Below, one piece after another: positions 1 through 11,875 of a stretch of DNA of 64,000 nt. The stretch covers positions 620,001 through 684,000 of the forward strand of contig NC_072818.1 in the NCBI RefSeq assembly GCF_003013715.1, read 5' to 3'. Each line of letters begins with the position of its first letter. Position 1 is the stretch's first letter. The notes beneath the pieces were generated by a model. That model saw nothing but the letters and a program-made list of their open reading frames with translations, searched no databases and was not told where the DNA came from. This stretch comes from Candidozyma auris. Lineage: Eukaryota > Ascomycota > Pichiomycetes > Serinales > Metschnikowiaceae. The translations under genes and the position numbers were made by a program.

Positions 1-1449
<1,449 letters not shown>

Positions 1450-2262
1450 TTATTCATTCTTCTTCTCCTCGTCCTTCTTGCCGTAGTGAATTATTTGACC
1501 CGCAAGAATTGCGTTCAAGGCAAGCGACGCCAGGTACCCGGCAAGCAACACAGAGTCTCTAGAGCGGCCCTTCTTGAAGTTGGTCACCGTGGTGAACACA
1601 CGGATAAAAGAGCCAATCACGTTGGCGAAAATCGTCACCTCAGACAAATGGGCCGTGCTCTTCAACGCCTGGTTTTTTCTGATCTGAGGGATCTTGGCCA
1701 AAATGCCAATTGGGATGTTCAAGATCTGCAACGTAGCAATGAGCTGTGGAGGGCAAATCTTGGTCAAAAACACCAACACCGCAACAATGGCAGCAGCTGG
1801 CTTGACCAACGCCTTGAAGCACTCACGGATCTGGTCCTTCTCGCTCAAGGTCGTGGCTGCCGCGAGCTCTCTTCTCAACTTGTAGTATTTGAGAATCAAG
1901 AGAATGGCAATGTTCTGGATACCCAACAAGAACAGCTCGCCGTAGTTGACAAAACTGTTCCTCTGCTGCTTGTTGTAGGTGACATGGATCCATTGGGCCG
2001 CTGTCTCCAATGAAACAGACTCCTCACTGAGTCCCTTGGCCAACTTGGACCTCGCAAGCATGGTCTTAGGTTTTAAAATCTTTCGAATCTGGGGAATCTT
2101 GATCACCGAGGAAACACCCACCATGGTTGCTCCGAGTAACAAGGAGAGCACCTTCAAGTACCCAATTGCCTTGATCTGTCTAAAAGCAAACTGCAAGATT
2201 ACCTTGTTGGAGACTTCGGGGTCTCTAAGGAGATTGATAATCATCATAAGTGGAGCGGACAT
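1450..2262 (-). CDS. PQ-loop repeat membrane protein, MPDU1-like
   Basis: A 270-residue multispan membrane protein of the PQ-loop (MtN3/MPDU1) family. Human MPDU1 is needed for use of dolichol-phosphate mannose and glucose in the ER; S. cerevisiae has no clear orthologue that I know of. Two PQ motifs in near-identical settings are visible: KIPQIRK near residue 56 and KIPQIRK near residue 191, each starting one half of the duplicated three-helix repeat. Hydrophobic segments lie near 35-52, 108-125, 155-172, 175-190, 208-222 and 238-256. The protein ends in KKNE, a KKXX-type ER retrieval signal, which fits an ER role. The start could instead be Met6 or Met7. Next gene on the same strand is NSP1, about 550 bp further on. 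Confidence 0.85.
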   Translation of the reverse strand: MSAPLMMIINLLRDPEVSNKVILQFAFRQIKAIGYLKVLSLLLGATMVGVSSVIKIPQIRKILKPKTMLARSKLAKGLSEESVSLETAAQWIHVTYNKQQRNSFVNYGELFLLGIQNIAILLILKYYKLRRELAAATTLSEKDQIRECFKALVKPAAAIVAVLVFLTKICPPQLIATLQILNIPIGILAKIPQIRKNQALKSTAHLSEVTIFANVIGSFIRVFTTVTNFKKGRSRDSVLLAGYLASLALNAILAGQIIHYGKKDEEKKNE

Positions 2263-2814
2263 TTTTTAGGATTATTCACTAAGATTGGTTTGGGACTTGA
2301 GCGTTAAACTGTGGAAAGAAGATGTAGTAGTGTGTTGCTTTTGATATCGATTTTCACAATAGTCGAGGGGTATTTAGCATGTGCCGCGGTTCTTTCGCTT
2401 GCCCAATGTTGGATTTCTCCCACGCAGGATTCACCACTGAAGAGTGAAAATGTGTCCCACTCAGCTGACAACCACGTTGGTGAAATGCAAAACGAGGTAG
2501 AATTCCATTAGTTTCGAATTCAAACCAGAATAAGTCGACTTACTCGAGCCCATAATCCCGTTTCATTGTCTTTTCACTTGAAACATGTTCTAAAACTCCA
2601 AGACAACAATGAAATTAGTGAGGGTGCGAGAGGGCATCGAGAAATGGTCCTTGTAGCTTCAACTTTTCATAACCGCAAATTCCCAAGTGGTTTATTTTAT
2701 TTTGTTCACGTACCTGCTGGTTAAGCTGAACCTCTGATTTTTCGGAAGTCAGCGCATTGCTCTGCTTCCAACGAATTCGCCAATTCTATAACATCCGTGG
2801 CAGCACTTTTCTAT
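2263..2814. other. intergenic between MPDU1-like gene and NSP1
   Basis: About 550 bp holding the promoter of the PQ-loop gene and the 3' end of NSP1. No further gene or clear motif seen. Confidence 0.5.
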
Positions 2815-5346
2815 CTACTGTGGTGCTCCTCTCCTTCTCTGCTTCACCTGCGACAACTTCAGCTCAAGCGTATCCTTCGTGGTCTCGATGTATTTCAAAT
2901 TCTCGAGGTGGATGTTCAACAACTTCACAATCAGCTCCACTGAAGCTTCCTCTCCATGGCCTCCTTTAGAACCAATGCTCTTGACAGCAGACTTGTTGAA
3001 CACATCGCTAACTGAGTTGATGTCACCAATCAAAGTCTCCAAGTTGTCCCCGAGACTTTCTAATCTTTCATCTAGCAACTCTGCATTCTGATACGCCTGT
3101 TCTCTCAAACGGTCAGTGGTATTCGAGGAAGTGCTTGAACCAGATCCACCAGATGCAACAAGCGCACCAGCGGCTTCATTATTGTTCAACTCGATGTTTC
3201 TCAACAAGAGATCGGCTTGTTGCTCGTAATTGTCCAACACTTTGTCGAGCTCGTCTTGCTGGCTCTCGACAAAGAACAATTGCTGGTCTATTTTTTGCTG
3301 TAGCGTCTCCACCTCAGACGAGTCCTGATGTAATTTGGCGATATCATCGGCGCTTTTGGCGAGTTCCAAATCCCACTCGTTCACCTTCTCGGTGTACGTT
3401 TCGAAAATGGAGGAAGTCTGTGTCAATTTTTTCGACCACTTGGTGACCAAGTCGTCCATAGTTTTGTTGTCCAAAGAGACAGGAATTGGCTCTATTTTAG
3501 TAGGCTTCAAAGTTGGTGCCTGAGTAGTCAGTGCCAGACCCTGAGTCGGCTGTGACTGTTCGCCAGCTTCCTTCTTTTCCTCAGGTTTTGCGCCAAAGAG
3601 ACCTGTGGATGGCTTAGTGGACTCACCTGGTTTACCAAACGAGAAGCCGCCCGCAGGCTTGTCGTCCTTCTTCTCGTCCTTATTCTCGTCCTTCTTTTCC
3701 TCAGGCTTGCTACCAAAGCTCAATGCTGGTTTTGCGCTGCCGCCAAGAGAAAACCCGGAAGGTTTGTCATCTTTCTTCTCTTCTTTCTTGTCATCAGCCT
3801 TTCCAAAACTCAAGGTAGGTTTTGAAGCACCACTAAGAGAGAAAGCCGGTTTGTCATCTTTCTTCTCTTCCGTCTTGTTTCCGAATGAGAAAGCTGGCTT
3901 CGCGTCGTTTTTCTCAGAAGGTTTGCTGCCACCGAAAGAAAAAGCTGGTTTGTCATCTTTTTTATCCTCTGGCTTGCTTGCTCCAAAAGAAAAAGCAGGC
4001 TTATCATTCTTCTTTTCGTCGGGTTTACTTGCTCCAAAAGAAAACGCGGGCTTATCGTCCTTCTTCTCCTCGGTCTTGTTGCCGCCAAAACTGAATGCTG
4101 AGGTAGAAGACTCTTTCTTCTCTTGATTATCACCAAAACTGAAAGCTGGGGCACTGGACTCTTTCTTTTCCAGGGAAACACCGCCAAAACTGAAAGCAGG
4201 AGCCGAGGATTCTTTCTTCTCCTCAGGTTTCGAGCCGAAAGGGCTAGGTTTGTCATCCTTCTTCTCCTCAGGCTTGGATCCAAAAAGACCAGTGCTTTCC
4301 TTCTTCTCGTCAGGTTTGGCACCAAAACTAAAAGCTGGCTTGGATGATTCATTATTCTTGGTAGAGCCAAACGCTGAGGTAGATGCTGTCAGGTTGGAAG
4401 CACCAAAGCTGAATGCGGGAGCACTGGACTCTTTCTTCTCTTGCTGGCCAAACAAGCCACTGGAGGTCCCAGAAGCAGGCTGCGAGCTGAAAAGACCACC
4501 ACCTGAGGGCTTTTCGTCAGTTTTTTTATCATCTTTTTTTTCCGTAGAAGCACCAAACGAAAATGCTGGTGCGGGCGTGCTGCTGTTGCTCGATACACCA
4601 AACGCAGGAGTTGAGCTCTTGTCTTTTTGGCCGAAAAGGCCACCAGTGGTGCCTGAAGAAGAGCCAGATTGGCCAAAAGGACCACTTGATGGTTTTGCTG
4701 CATCTCCAGTATTACTTCCAAAACCACCACCAGATGGGGCAGTGGAAGAGTTGGAGGTGCCAAATGCAGACGCCAGAGGCGTTGTTTCCTTCTTCTCGTC
4801 CGGTTTAGAGCCAAAAAGACCACCTGACGGTGCTGACGTGTTCAGAGAAGAGTTTTGACCAAAGGCGCCGCCGGAAGATCCAAAAGCGCCCGTATTTGAG
4901 CCAAACGTGCCTGTACTGGAGCCAAAAGCCGATCCAAATCCTGAAGCAGCCCCCGAACCGGTTCCGGAACCGGCTCCCGAACCGAAACCAGTGTTGCTGG
5001 AGCCAAATCCCGAGAAGGCCAGTTTTCCAGTGTCGGTAGGTTTCAGGCCAAACGCCAGAGTGGTGTTTGAAGAATTTTGATTAGCGGCATTGGCATTGCT
5101 TCCAAAAAGTCCCCCTGAGCCAGACAGGCCAAACGCCGAAGGCTGGCTGCCGAACGCCGAAGTTGAGTTTTGCTGGTTTTGATTTTGCTGGTTCTGGTTC
5201 TGGTTCGAGCCAAATCCTAAGGAGCCAAAGGAAAACGCTGGGGTGGAGGTTGTGCCCAGGTTGTTTGAAGTGGACGAGGCGCCAAACGCCGAGCCCGAGT
5301 TTCCCGTGTTTGATTGCCCAAAGGTGAACGACATTGGGGAATGCAA
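2815..5346 (-). CDS. NSP1: FG-repeat nucleoporin Nsp1
   Basis: Central-channel nucleoporin that, in yeast, forms the Nsp1-Nup57-Nup49 trimer and a Nup82 complex and binds importins through its FG repeats. The first ~170 residues are Asn/Gly/Ser-rich with FGS and GLFG-like repeats. Residues ~180-600 carry more than 20 FSFG or GLFG cores separated by charged KPEEKKDDKP-type linkers, the hallmark of Nsp1. The last ~220 residues (from PIPVSLDNKTMDDLV) are the conserved coiled-coil domain that assembles the channel trimer. Length (843) is close to yeast Nsp1 (823). Met5 (ATG at 5334, MSFTFGQ) is the more likely start; Met1 at 5346 is only four codons upstream. The repeats create long spurious antisense frames. 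Confidence 0.95.
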   Translation of the reverse strand: MHSPMSFTFGQSNTGNSGSAFGASSTSNNLGTTSTPAFSFGSLGFGSNQNQNQQNQNQQNSTSAFGSQPSAFGLSGSGGLFGSNANAANQNSSNTTLAFGLKPTDTGKLAFSGFGSSNTGFGSGAGSGTGSGAASGFGSAFGSSTGTFGSNTGAFGSSGGAFGQNSSLNTSAPSGGLFGSKPDEKKETTPLASAFGTSNSSTAPSGGGFGSNTGDAAKPSSGPFGQSGSSSGTTGGLFGQKDKSSTPAFGVSSNSSTPAPAFSFGASTEKKDDKKTDEKPSGGGLFSSQPASGTSSGLFGQQEKKESSAPAFSFGASNLTASTSAFGSTKNNESSKPAFSFGAKPDEKKESTGLFGSKPEEKKDDKPSPFGSKPEEKKESSAPAFSFGGVSLEKKESSAPAFSFGDNQEKKESSTSAFSFGGNKTEEKKDDKPAFSFGASKPDEKKNDKPAFSFGASKPEDKKDDKPAFSFGGSKPSEKNDAKPAFSFGNKTEEKKDDKPAFSLSGASKPTLSFGKADDKKEEKKDDKPSGFSLGGSAKPALSFGSKPEEKKDENKDEKKDDKPAGGFSFGKPGESTKPSTGLFGAKPEEKKEAGEQSQPTQGLALTTQAPTLKPTKIEPIPVSLDNKTMDDLVTKWSKKLTQTSSIFETYTEKVNEWDLELAKSADDIAKLHQDSSEVETLQQKIDQQLFFVESQQDELDKVLDNYEQQADLLLRNIELNNNEAAGALVASGGSGSSTSSNTTDRLREQAYQNAELLDERLESLGDNLETLIGDINSVSDVFNKSAVKSIGSKGGHGEEASVELIVKLLNIHLENLKYIETTKDTLELKLSQVKQRRRGAPQ

Positions 5347-5993
5347 CTGGGGATTTGGGTGAAGGTGGGGGGAAAATTGATTTGGCAGAAAGGAGAGAAG
5401 TTGATGATGTTTTGAAGAATCGTAGCGCTGGATGGCCTGGGTTGTGTGCAGGTTGCACTAGTGGAAGTTGGCAGCAAAAGGTGAATTGAAGTCGGCAAAG
5501 GGGAGAAATTGAGAGAAGACACTGATTATGGCTTTATGGGGAAGGTTTTAGGGACATTGTTTACTTTTTTTTTTTGATTTTAGGGTGTTTGGTACGGGCA
5601 GTGGGGGTGGTGAAAAAGATGAGCTGAAAGCATAAATGAAGGAGGAGGCTAGTCAATTTTATGACAAAACGGGAATTGACCTACCAGTTGGGGATGAATT
5701 GAAACATTTGCTTTACTTTCATTTTATATATTTGTGTAGATTGTTGGTGTTTCTCTGTGCTTTGGTAAATTTACCTCTGGATGAGTAAACGATTGCAAAA
5801 TGCGCTTTCGTGGGTATCTTGCAAATTGTCAATCCTTTCTGTCTAGGCAAACTATAAATGAGGGTCAGCAACAGTCCAAAAGACACCCTGATGCCCAACG
5901 ATCAGTCAATTGCAGTTGCACTACCCAACATCATCACCCTACAGTTCACTTCTTACATCATATCAATTGATACACACTCTAGACACTCTAGGC
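5347..5993. other. intergenic between NSP1 and GPM1
   Basis: About 650 bp with the NSP1 promoter and the GPM1 3' region. A T10 tract lies near 5565. No gene seen. Confidence 0.5.
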
Positions 5994-6740
5994 TTATTTC
6001 TTGGTGCCCTGGGCAGCAACGGCAGCAGCACCGGCGGCAGCAGCCTCAGGGTCCAAGTAGTAGGCAGGCTTGGTTGGCTGCAACTTGTCGTCCAACTCGT
6101 ACACCAATGGGATACCCGTTGGGATGTTCAAGCCAGCAATGTCCTCATCAGAGATCTTGTCCAAGTGCTTCACCAACCCTCTCAAGGAGTTGCCGTGGGC
6201 AGCAATGAGAACAGTCTTGCCTGCCAACAAGTCTCCGGCAATCTCGTCCTGGTAGTAAGGCAACAATCTGTCAATCACCAACTTCAACGACTCCGTCTTG
6301 GGAATCACCGCTGGGTCAATGTCACGGTATCTGATGTCGCCCACCTGAGAGTACTCCGAGGAGTCCTCAATCACTGGAGGAGGAACGTCAAAAGAACGTC
6401 TCCAGGTCTGGAACTTCTCCTTACCGTACGTCTCCAACGTCTGGGCCTTGTCCTTGCCCTGAAGAGCACCATAGTGTCTCTCGTTCAATCTCCACGATCT
6501 CTTGACAGGCACGTAGAGCTGGTCGGCAGCCTCCAAGGCCAAGTTGGCTGTCTGGATGGCTCTCTTCAACTTGGAGGTGTACAAGATATCAACGACAATG
6601 TTTTTTTCCTTCAAGAGCTCACCGCCTCTGATGGCCTCCTTTCTGCCCACTTCGGAGAGGGGCACATCCACCCATCCGGTGAAGAGGTTCTTCTCGTTCC
6701 ATTCACTCTGGCCGTGTCTAACCAAAACAAGCTTAGGCAT
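5994..6740 (-). CDS. GPM1: phosphoglycerate mutase (2,3-BPG dependent)
   Basis: Glycolytic and gluconeogenic enzyme interconverting 3- and 2-phosphoglycerate in the cytosol. The 248-residue length equals that of yeast Gpm1. The active-site block [17 protein letters not shown] lies at residues 7-23, with His9 (His8 after Met removal) as the phospho-acceptor. ERHYGALQG holds the catalytic Glu, and [15 protein letters not shown] near residue 181 carries the second catalytic His. The C-terminus is a short Ala/Gly-rich tail after YYLDPEA. Codon use is strongly biased (TTG, AAG, GTC, TCC), as expected for an abundant enzyme. A TATAAATA box sits 54 bp upstream of the ATG. Confidence 0.97.
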   Translation of the reverse strand: MPKLVLVRHGQSEWNEKNLFTGWVDVPLSEVGRKEAIRGGELLKEKNIVVDILYTSKLKRAIQTANLALEAADQLYVPVKRSWRLNERHYGALQGKDKAQTLETYGKEKFQTWRRSFDVPPPVIEDSSEYSQVGDIRYRDIDPAVIPKTESLKLVIDRLLPYYQDEIAGDLLAGKTVLIAAHGNSLRGLVKHLDKISDEDIAGLNIPTGIPLVYELDDKLQPTKPAYYLDPEAAAAGAAAVAAQGTKK

Positions 6741-7315
6741 TGTACTTTGTGTGTAGTTGGTGGAAGGTGGAAAAAGTGGTGGGAATCGCGCCCTATTTAT
6801 ACCCGTGCGGTCCAGTGGAAGCCGAGCTCACCTGACGAGATTCCATGTGGTGACTTTTGAAGCTGGCGGTTTTTGGGGGAATTGATAAGAAAGATGAAAA
6901 GCGCTTAGGCTGGTGGCTCCATAGCTGCTATGTAAAGTGCCCTTGGCGAGTTTGGGTGGTGATTTTGTGAACGCTGATCATATGCTGGCTGGGGCGGGCG
7001 TTGTAAACGCATAACGTCACCAAACAAGGGAGGTGAAAAAATAAAAAAAAAGCATCAACAGCGAAAGAAGATTTGGCTGAAACTCGCCGCCAAAGTATGG
7101 AAGGGCTCTCCTTCTCTCAGTGAAATGGCCTAGTTGGGACGATCTTGTCCATGTTGACTGTGGGCCCTGGAAGTGTGGCTGCAAAAGATGCGCTTACAGC
7201 GCCCAAAGGGAGAAGTCAAGATAGAAGGTATTATTCAGGCAAAGAAAGTCGTTGAAAGCGCTGCGTTGTCAAACATAGATTGCAGATTGTCATGAAAGCC
7301 GAATTCGTGAAAAAC
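6741..7315. other. intergenic, GPM1 promoter
   Basis: About 575 bp. Besides the TATA box it holds a TGGCTGCAAAA word at 7176-7186. No gene seen. Confidence 0.55.
6794..6801 (-). promoter_or_regulatory. TATA box of GPM1
   Basis: TATAAATA on the minus strand, 54 bp upstream of the GPM1 start, inside a GC-richer leader. Spacing is typical of highly expressed yeast genes. Confidence 0.6.
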
Positions 7316-8365
7316 CTATCTTTTATACCACCCTGTGATGGTCTCCACAATTGCAACCACTAGTAGCGAGCTCAAAAGCACAGTTTCCAGTATGAACAAT
7401 GCCATAAGTGATCCCTCGTGCATTTTGAGACCAGTGTTAGTCCAGAACGGCACTCTTGTAGCTTTCATCGAGGCAAGCTGGCAACAGCAGCTAATTCCAG
7501 CAACTACACCGCAGAGCAAAGCAGTGATCAACAATAGACGAGTATAGTTTTTTCTTTCTCCTGTTTGTGCAAATAAAACAAGGTGGGTGAGGAAACTCAT
7601 CAGGGTAAAGAGCCAGAGGGAGTACAGGCAAAAGCCCAAGTCGGGGCCTTCACTTTGTAGAAAGGTGTCAAAAAGTTTGAATTTCAGTGATTTTTGCGTT
7701 GCATTCTGGGTGCTGCTGTTGTTGTGGTACTTTCTGACTGCTTCAGTGACGATTTCAAGCGTTTTGTTGAAGTCAGATTCCCAACTGTTAGCCTGTTCTT
7801 CAGAAATGTGCTTTCCAATTTCGTACTTCAACAAACGTCTCGTTGTATCGACATGAGAAGTGACGTTTTTAAAACACTTCCTCTTAAAGTAGACATTGTT
7901 GTTGATCACGTAGTATTTCGTATCTTGGATGGAAATATTCTCAGGAATTGTAAGGGTCACATTTGAAGTCGAGCCTGGAGCAATTTCCTCAAATAGCTCA
8001 ATCATCAATTCTGCTACATTGTTCCAAGATGCCCCTGGGCTGGACCTCTGTAGGTAGTACGGTGCCACTGGCGCAGCGTTGGCTTGGATAAACCCATAGA
8101 TTATCACGGTGGAGATTACAGCAACACCAAATACACAAACCTGGAAAAAAAAGACCGGTCTGGACTTGAGATCGTTGTAGTACCGAAGCACCGTATCTTT
8201 TTTTCGTTCGCCATCAGCTTGTGTTGCAAATATTGGAAGAATTGAGGAGGGTGCCATTTTCACAGAGCACGGTTGATTTGAAGCAAAAGTGGACATTCTA
8301 TAGTGGAGACGAGGGTAGGGCTTACACATTTTGGGCAAGTCCAAAAGCGAAACATCACTTTCCAC
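7316..8365 (-). CDS. four-span membrane glycoprotein, unassigned
   Basis: I do not recognise this 349-residue protein. It has one hydrophobic segment at residues ~71-93, a loop of about 150 residues with at least five N-glycosylation sequons (NVT, NIS, NVT, NKT, NNSS, NAT), and three further hydrophobic segments near 245-267, 277-298 and 318-340. One helix, a long glycosylated outer loop, then three helices is the arrangement of Sur7/Fig1/claudin-like plasma-membrane proteins, but no family motif is convincing; GFCLYSLW before the second span and a CCC cluster after the third are the only cysteine features. The start is uncertain: Met1 (8365), Met13 (8329), Met24 (8296) and Met37 (8257) all precede the first span. 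Confidence 0.7.
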   Translation of the reverse strand: MESDVSLLDLPKMCKPYPRLHYRMSTFASNQPCSVKMAPSSILPIFATQADGERKKDTVLRYYNDLKSRPVFFFQVCVFGVAVISTVIIYGFIQANAAPVAPYYLQRSSPGASWNNVAELMIELFEEIAPGSTSNVTLTIPENISIQDTKYYVINNNVYFKRKCFKNVTSHVDTTRRLLKYEIGKHISEEQANSWESDFNKTLEIVTEAVRKYHNNSSTQNATQKSLKFKLFDTFLQSEGPDLGFCLYSLWLFTLMSFLTHLVLFAQTGERKNYTRLLLITALLCGVVAGISCCCQLASMKATRVPFWTNTGLKMHEGSLMALFILETVLLSSLLVVAIVETITGWYKR

Positions 8366-9194
8366 TTTTCTGGAGAGTGAAGGTGCAAGCTGTTATCTGA
8401 GGGCAAGTATAGCTTTGAGTTACAATTGTTGCTTCACCGGGTTGACGAGTTCTGGTCGTGATAGCCTAGTTAGTTTTAGACAGGGAATGTCAAAAGTTTA
8501 AGGGATTTTTTGGTAAAAAAAGATGCTAAAGAGTCTTTTGCACAAGCTTGGAGCATGAGAAAAGCGCTTCATATTTTACTAGATCAAGCTAGTGAATAGG
8601 TTTGCCGATTGAACATACTTCTTTTGAATTTCATCGCTGTGTTGCTCTTTCTCCCTCTTTCTAGAATCAACACCTACCTGCCAACTTCTTACAGGATAAA
8701 ACCACGCTAAAGTTGTCTCTTGAACCTTGCCACAATAGGAAAGTCTAAGAAATAAACACAAATCGCTGGCGCTAGGAAAAAATTCAACAGTACTTTTCGT
8801 TCTCTTCTCACTAAAACTACTGCAATTTAGAAATTCCCTATTGGATCTCCAGAGACAAAGCGACTGCAGACCCAATATTCAAAAATTTCACAATTCAACT
8901 CATAAAACTCACGGACCTCTGTACGGTGTTGTGGTGAGTTCACTTTGGGAACTCAAATTATAAGGTGCTGCCTTGCACAGCCACGCTTGGAACTCCCCTG
9001 AATCACGGGATCGTGGATAACACAATTCTACAAGCATGAAAACCTCATTCACTTTTCTGGCTCTTCATCACAAACTTTCTGGATCTCGAGATTCTTTTTC
9101 ATCTCGTGATCCACCTATGCGCATAAGGAGACACAGTGAAGCAGGTGATCCACTGGAGCCGCACAAAGTGGATCAAAAGACACTTTGTGGCGTG

Positions 9195-9222
9195 AATAAG
9201 AAAGTGGGAATAAGAAAGTGGG
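9195..9222. repeat. 14-bp perfect tandem duplication
   Basis: AATAAGAAAGTGGG occurs twice head to tail at 9195-9208 and 9209-9222. Probably a replication slip; no function inferred. Confidence 0.8.
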
Positions 9223-9686
9223 ACAATTCTTGCTGCTGGTAGTAGCTGTTTCCGGGAGCGGCTGATGCTGTGAAGTTCTCAAAGTGGTTGTTTTTTGGCA
9301 GCAAATTATGCGCTTACATGGCACACTCGCAAGACCTCATAAACTAGAAAGAGTTCACAGAAGAGACTGCTTATGTAATGATGATAAATGCGATGCAAAC
9401 TTCTAAATGAGTCGTTCCGTATTATTGGAGATTTGTTGATCTCACAATATCCTCTAGCTTTTGTTACTTCAAAACAGAGCACACATACAAAGAATGCTAA
9501 GTGCTTGCAATGAGATTTCATGGAGTATTCCAAAGTGTAAATGGGGCAGAGTTGGGCAACTTCTAAGCCAATCTTTCCACTGGCCTCAGATTTGATGTGT
9601 ATATTCACGTTCTTCTTAATACTGCTTCCGCTTGATGCTATTTTAAGAAAATGGTCTTCTCACCTGGCTGTCAATTGCAAGTGATT

Positions 9687-9730
9687 TTTTTTTTTCTTTC
9701 TTTTTTTTTTTTTTTCTTTTCTTCTTTTCA
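9687..9730. repeat. T-rich tract
   Basis: About 44 bases, almost all T with scattered C, including an uninterrupted run of about 18 T. Similar tracts recur at 24504-24523, 55766-55791 and 62634-62655. Confidence 0.8.
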
Positions 9731-10653
9731 AACATCTCCTAAAAGCCATGCCTTGTAACAGTAGGTTAGCATCAACGTACGAACAGTCTGGGTAGCTCTT
9801 TGTAGTTGGATGCCTTGCGTCGACCTAACACTCACACATTCTTCAAATGATCACCTTTACTGAGATTCATGGTAGAGACGGTGAACTTAAAATTTAACAA
9901 GTGAACTGCAAAATCCGGACATATCGGTCCTGGCGAGCGACACGAGCTAATGTCAGAGTCTCAACATCATTTACAAAAATTCAGAATCACAGCAACTGGA
10001 CGTGACACACCCCCCACTTCTTGAAACTTACTGTGCCTCCTTCATTTTCATCCCTTCGATCCTCTTCGCCCCGTTTCGCTTTTTCTGATAAGTGGTTCGG
10101 ATATGCGTCTCGCTTAAAGGTGAAAACGTTAAATTTGCGCTTCACCCTGGCGACAATTACCAACACGAAGAAGTAAAGAAGCAGAAATCCAGAGACGTAA
10201 CTGTGTTGAGGGATTCACCAAGATTGGAAATTATGCTGAATTCCACAGCTGATAAGACGCATGCCAATAGCGCAAATTGACGACATGTTGTGCTTCTTGC
10301 AGACCAAACGGTTTGAAGACATGGTTTGACCAGATGAGAGGAAGGAGACATTTGCTGGTTAGATGGTCCTTTGAGTTCCGAGGGCCCAAGCCAGATGAGA
10401 CATGTTCCTCGCATTTTGGAAAGTTGTATGGCAAGGGCAATATAGAGCAACCAAATCCGATCCCAATTATCTAAAGTTTTGCCTCAGCCTCTTGATAAGG
10501 CCTCCGAAGCATTCCGACTTATTCCCAAGATCGTAGCTCTCCTCCGCCTTTTCTCTAGATCGTAGCTCCTCCTCCGCTTCTTTCCTGTATTAGTGAAGTT
10601 CGTTCACTCTACTCTCCAAAAATCACCATCGTGAACTACCTCTCAACCACTCT

Positions 10654-11412
10654 CTAACTCACGTTGGCACCTCCGGTGTGGTTTCTTTCTGCGATTTTAT
10701 GGTCTGCTGGATTTGGAGCTGCCTCATAGATTGTAATCACAGGATCCTTCTTCAACTCGGAAAATTCTCCTCGAAGCTCGATCGAGTGCAAATGTACCTG
10801 CTCCTCGTCGCTCCCGTACATATCCTGGAAGAATAACGTCAAGTGCTGGACTCCTGTGAAGACGTGGCGAGGCAAATGGTGCTCTACGAAATCAGCGTCG
10901 CTCTTTAAAGTTTCAGGCACTTCTTCCTCGTCATCGTTGAAATTGACCCCTACATTTGGATGTTGAACTGTATGGTTGGGCTTTGTCGACTCCACGTTAT
11001 CAAAATCAATGCTTCGATTGTTCTTCCAAAGCTTGACTGTCTTTGGACAGAACTTATCTCCATTGGTCCTTAGGATCAACAGATGGAGCTTCACGGACCC
11101 GTTCAAAAAGGGGATATGCAAAATGAGCTGCTCGTCAGCGTCGCTCTTGATGATTGGCTTCAACGAGTACCTGTTATTCTCTGACTTGAACACTTTCTGG
11201 AGATCTTCCTGGCGGTTTTCCATGTTTAGGGCGGTCACGTGCGGCAAGTCGATTTTTGAGTTCAAACTCGATGCCAACGACGTCGGCGTGGGTGGCACGT
11301 GGTCGTCGCCGTTGCCGTCGCCGTGGGAGTGGGAGTGGCCGTGGAAATGTTCGTTTTCACAGTTCATGTAGTGGTTTTGGGGTGGTTCTTTGGGAAATGA
11401 TGGGAAACCCAC
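10654..11412 (-). CDS. PITH-domain protein (PITHD1-like)
   Basis: The PITH domain (proteasome-interacting domain of thioredoxin-like 1) fills most of this 252-residue protein. A His-rich start HGHSHSHG matches the N-terminus of human PITHD1. Further matches are KSDADEQLILHIPFLNGSVKL, SIDFDNVE, HLTLFFQDMYGSDEEQVHLHSIELRGEFSELKKDPV and the C-terminal YEAAPNPADHK. No thioredoxin domain is fused, so it is the stand-alone type. Family role is thought to be proteasome association; function in yeasts is little known. Met16 (ATG at 11367, MNCENEHFHGH) aligns better with the human start than Met1 at 11412. A double-CACGTG palindrome lies about 330 bp upstream. Confidence 0.88.
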   Translation of the reverse strand: MGFPSFPKEPPQNHYMNCENEHFHGHSHSHGDGNGDDHVPPTPTSLASSLNSKIDLPHVTALNMENRQEDLQKVFKSENNRYSLKPIIKSDADEQLILHIPFLNGSVKLHLLILRTNGDKFCPKTVKLWKNNRSIDFDNVESTKPNHTVQHPNVGVNFNDDEEEVPETLKSDADFVEHHLPRHVFTGVQHLTLFFQDMYGSDEEQVHLHSIELRGEFSELKKDPVITIYEAAPNPADHKIAERNHTGGANVS

Positions 11413-11741
11413 GATTTTAGGTGAGTTTAATTGGGTGTACGGATGTTGTCAAAAAGGGCAAAAAGAGTGATTGGTTGATTTGTGATTTGCTCCGCTTTCA
11501 GGAAGAAGTTGTAGTTGAAGGGTTGGAAGTGTGATTAGGAATGATTTGTGGAGTTGAGTGGGTGGGAAGCGGGACTGTGTGCAGGACTCCTTGAACTGAT
11601 ACCGAAGTTCGTGGAGCAACGGGGGATGGAAATCAAGGGACTAGGGCTTCGAATAGACGCTCAAAGTACATATATACTTGTGAATGAGCTGTGTGGTTAT
11701 GAATGGGGAGTGTTTAGCACTGAGACGGGGGTTGTGATGAA

Positions 11742-11762
11742 GTCACGTGCGTAGCACGTGAC
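11742..11762. promoter_or_regulatory. double CACGTG palindrome
   Basis: GTCACGTGC, a GTA spacer, then GCACGTGAC: two E-boxes in a perfect 9+9 inverted repeat. CACGTG is the target of Cbf1-type and other bHLH factors in yeasts. It is 330 bp upstream of the PITH gene. Confidence 0.55.
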
Positions 11763-11875
11763 ACCAGGCCTGGCAAGACGAAGCTTTCAAAAGCTGTCTT
11801 CATCCAAACCCTTGTTATTTTCTTCAAAAAACACAGTGAACGCTTTCCACGGTGCTCAATCTGTAACTCTCCAAC

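Larger units (their letters stand above)
8366..10653. other. 2.3-kb gene-free stretch
   Basis: No convincing gene on either strand; the open frames of 90-100 codons here lack protein-like composition and codon bias. It contains a long T-rich tract at about 9687-9730 and a perfect 14-bp tandem duplication at 9195-9222. The right part is the 3' side of the PITH gene. Confidence 0.5.

Noticed and set aside
3605..4858. Long plus-strand frames (173 and 202 codons) opposite NSP1
   Set aside because: They are antisense shadows of the repetitive FSFG/KKDDKP codons; composition is repetitive Ser/Phe/Leu without any domain.
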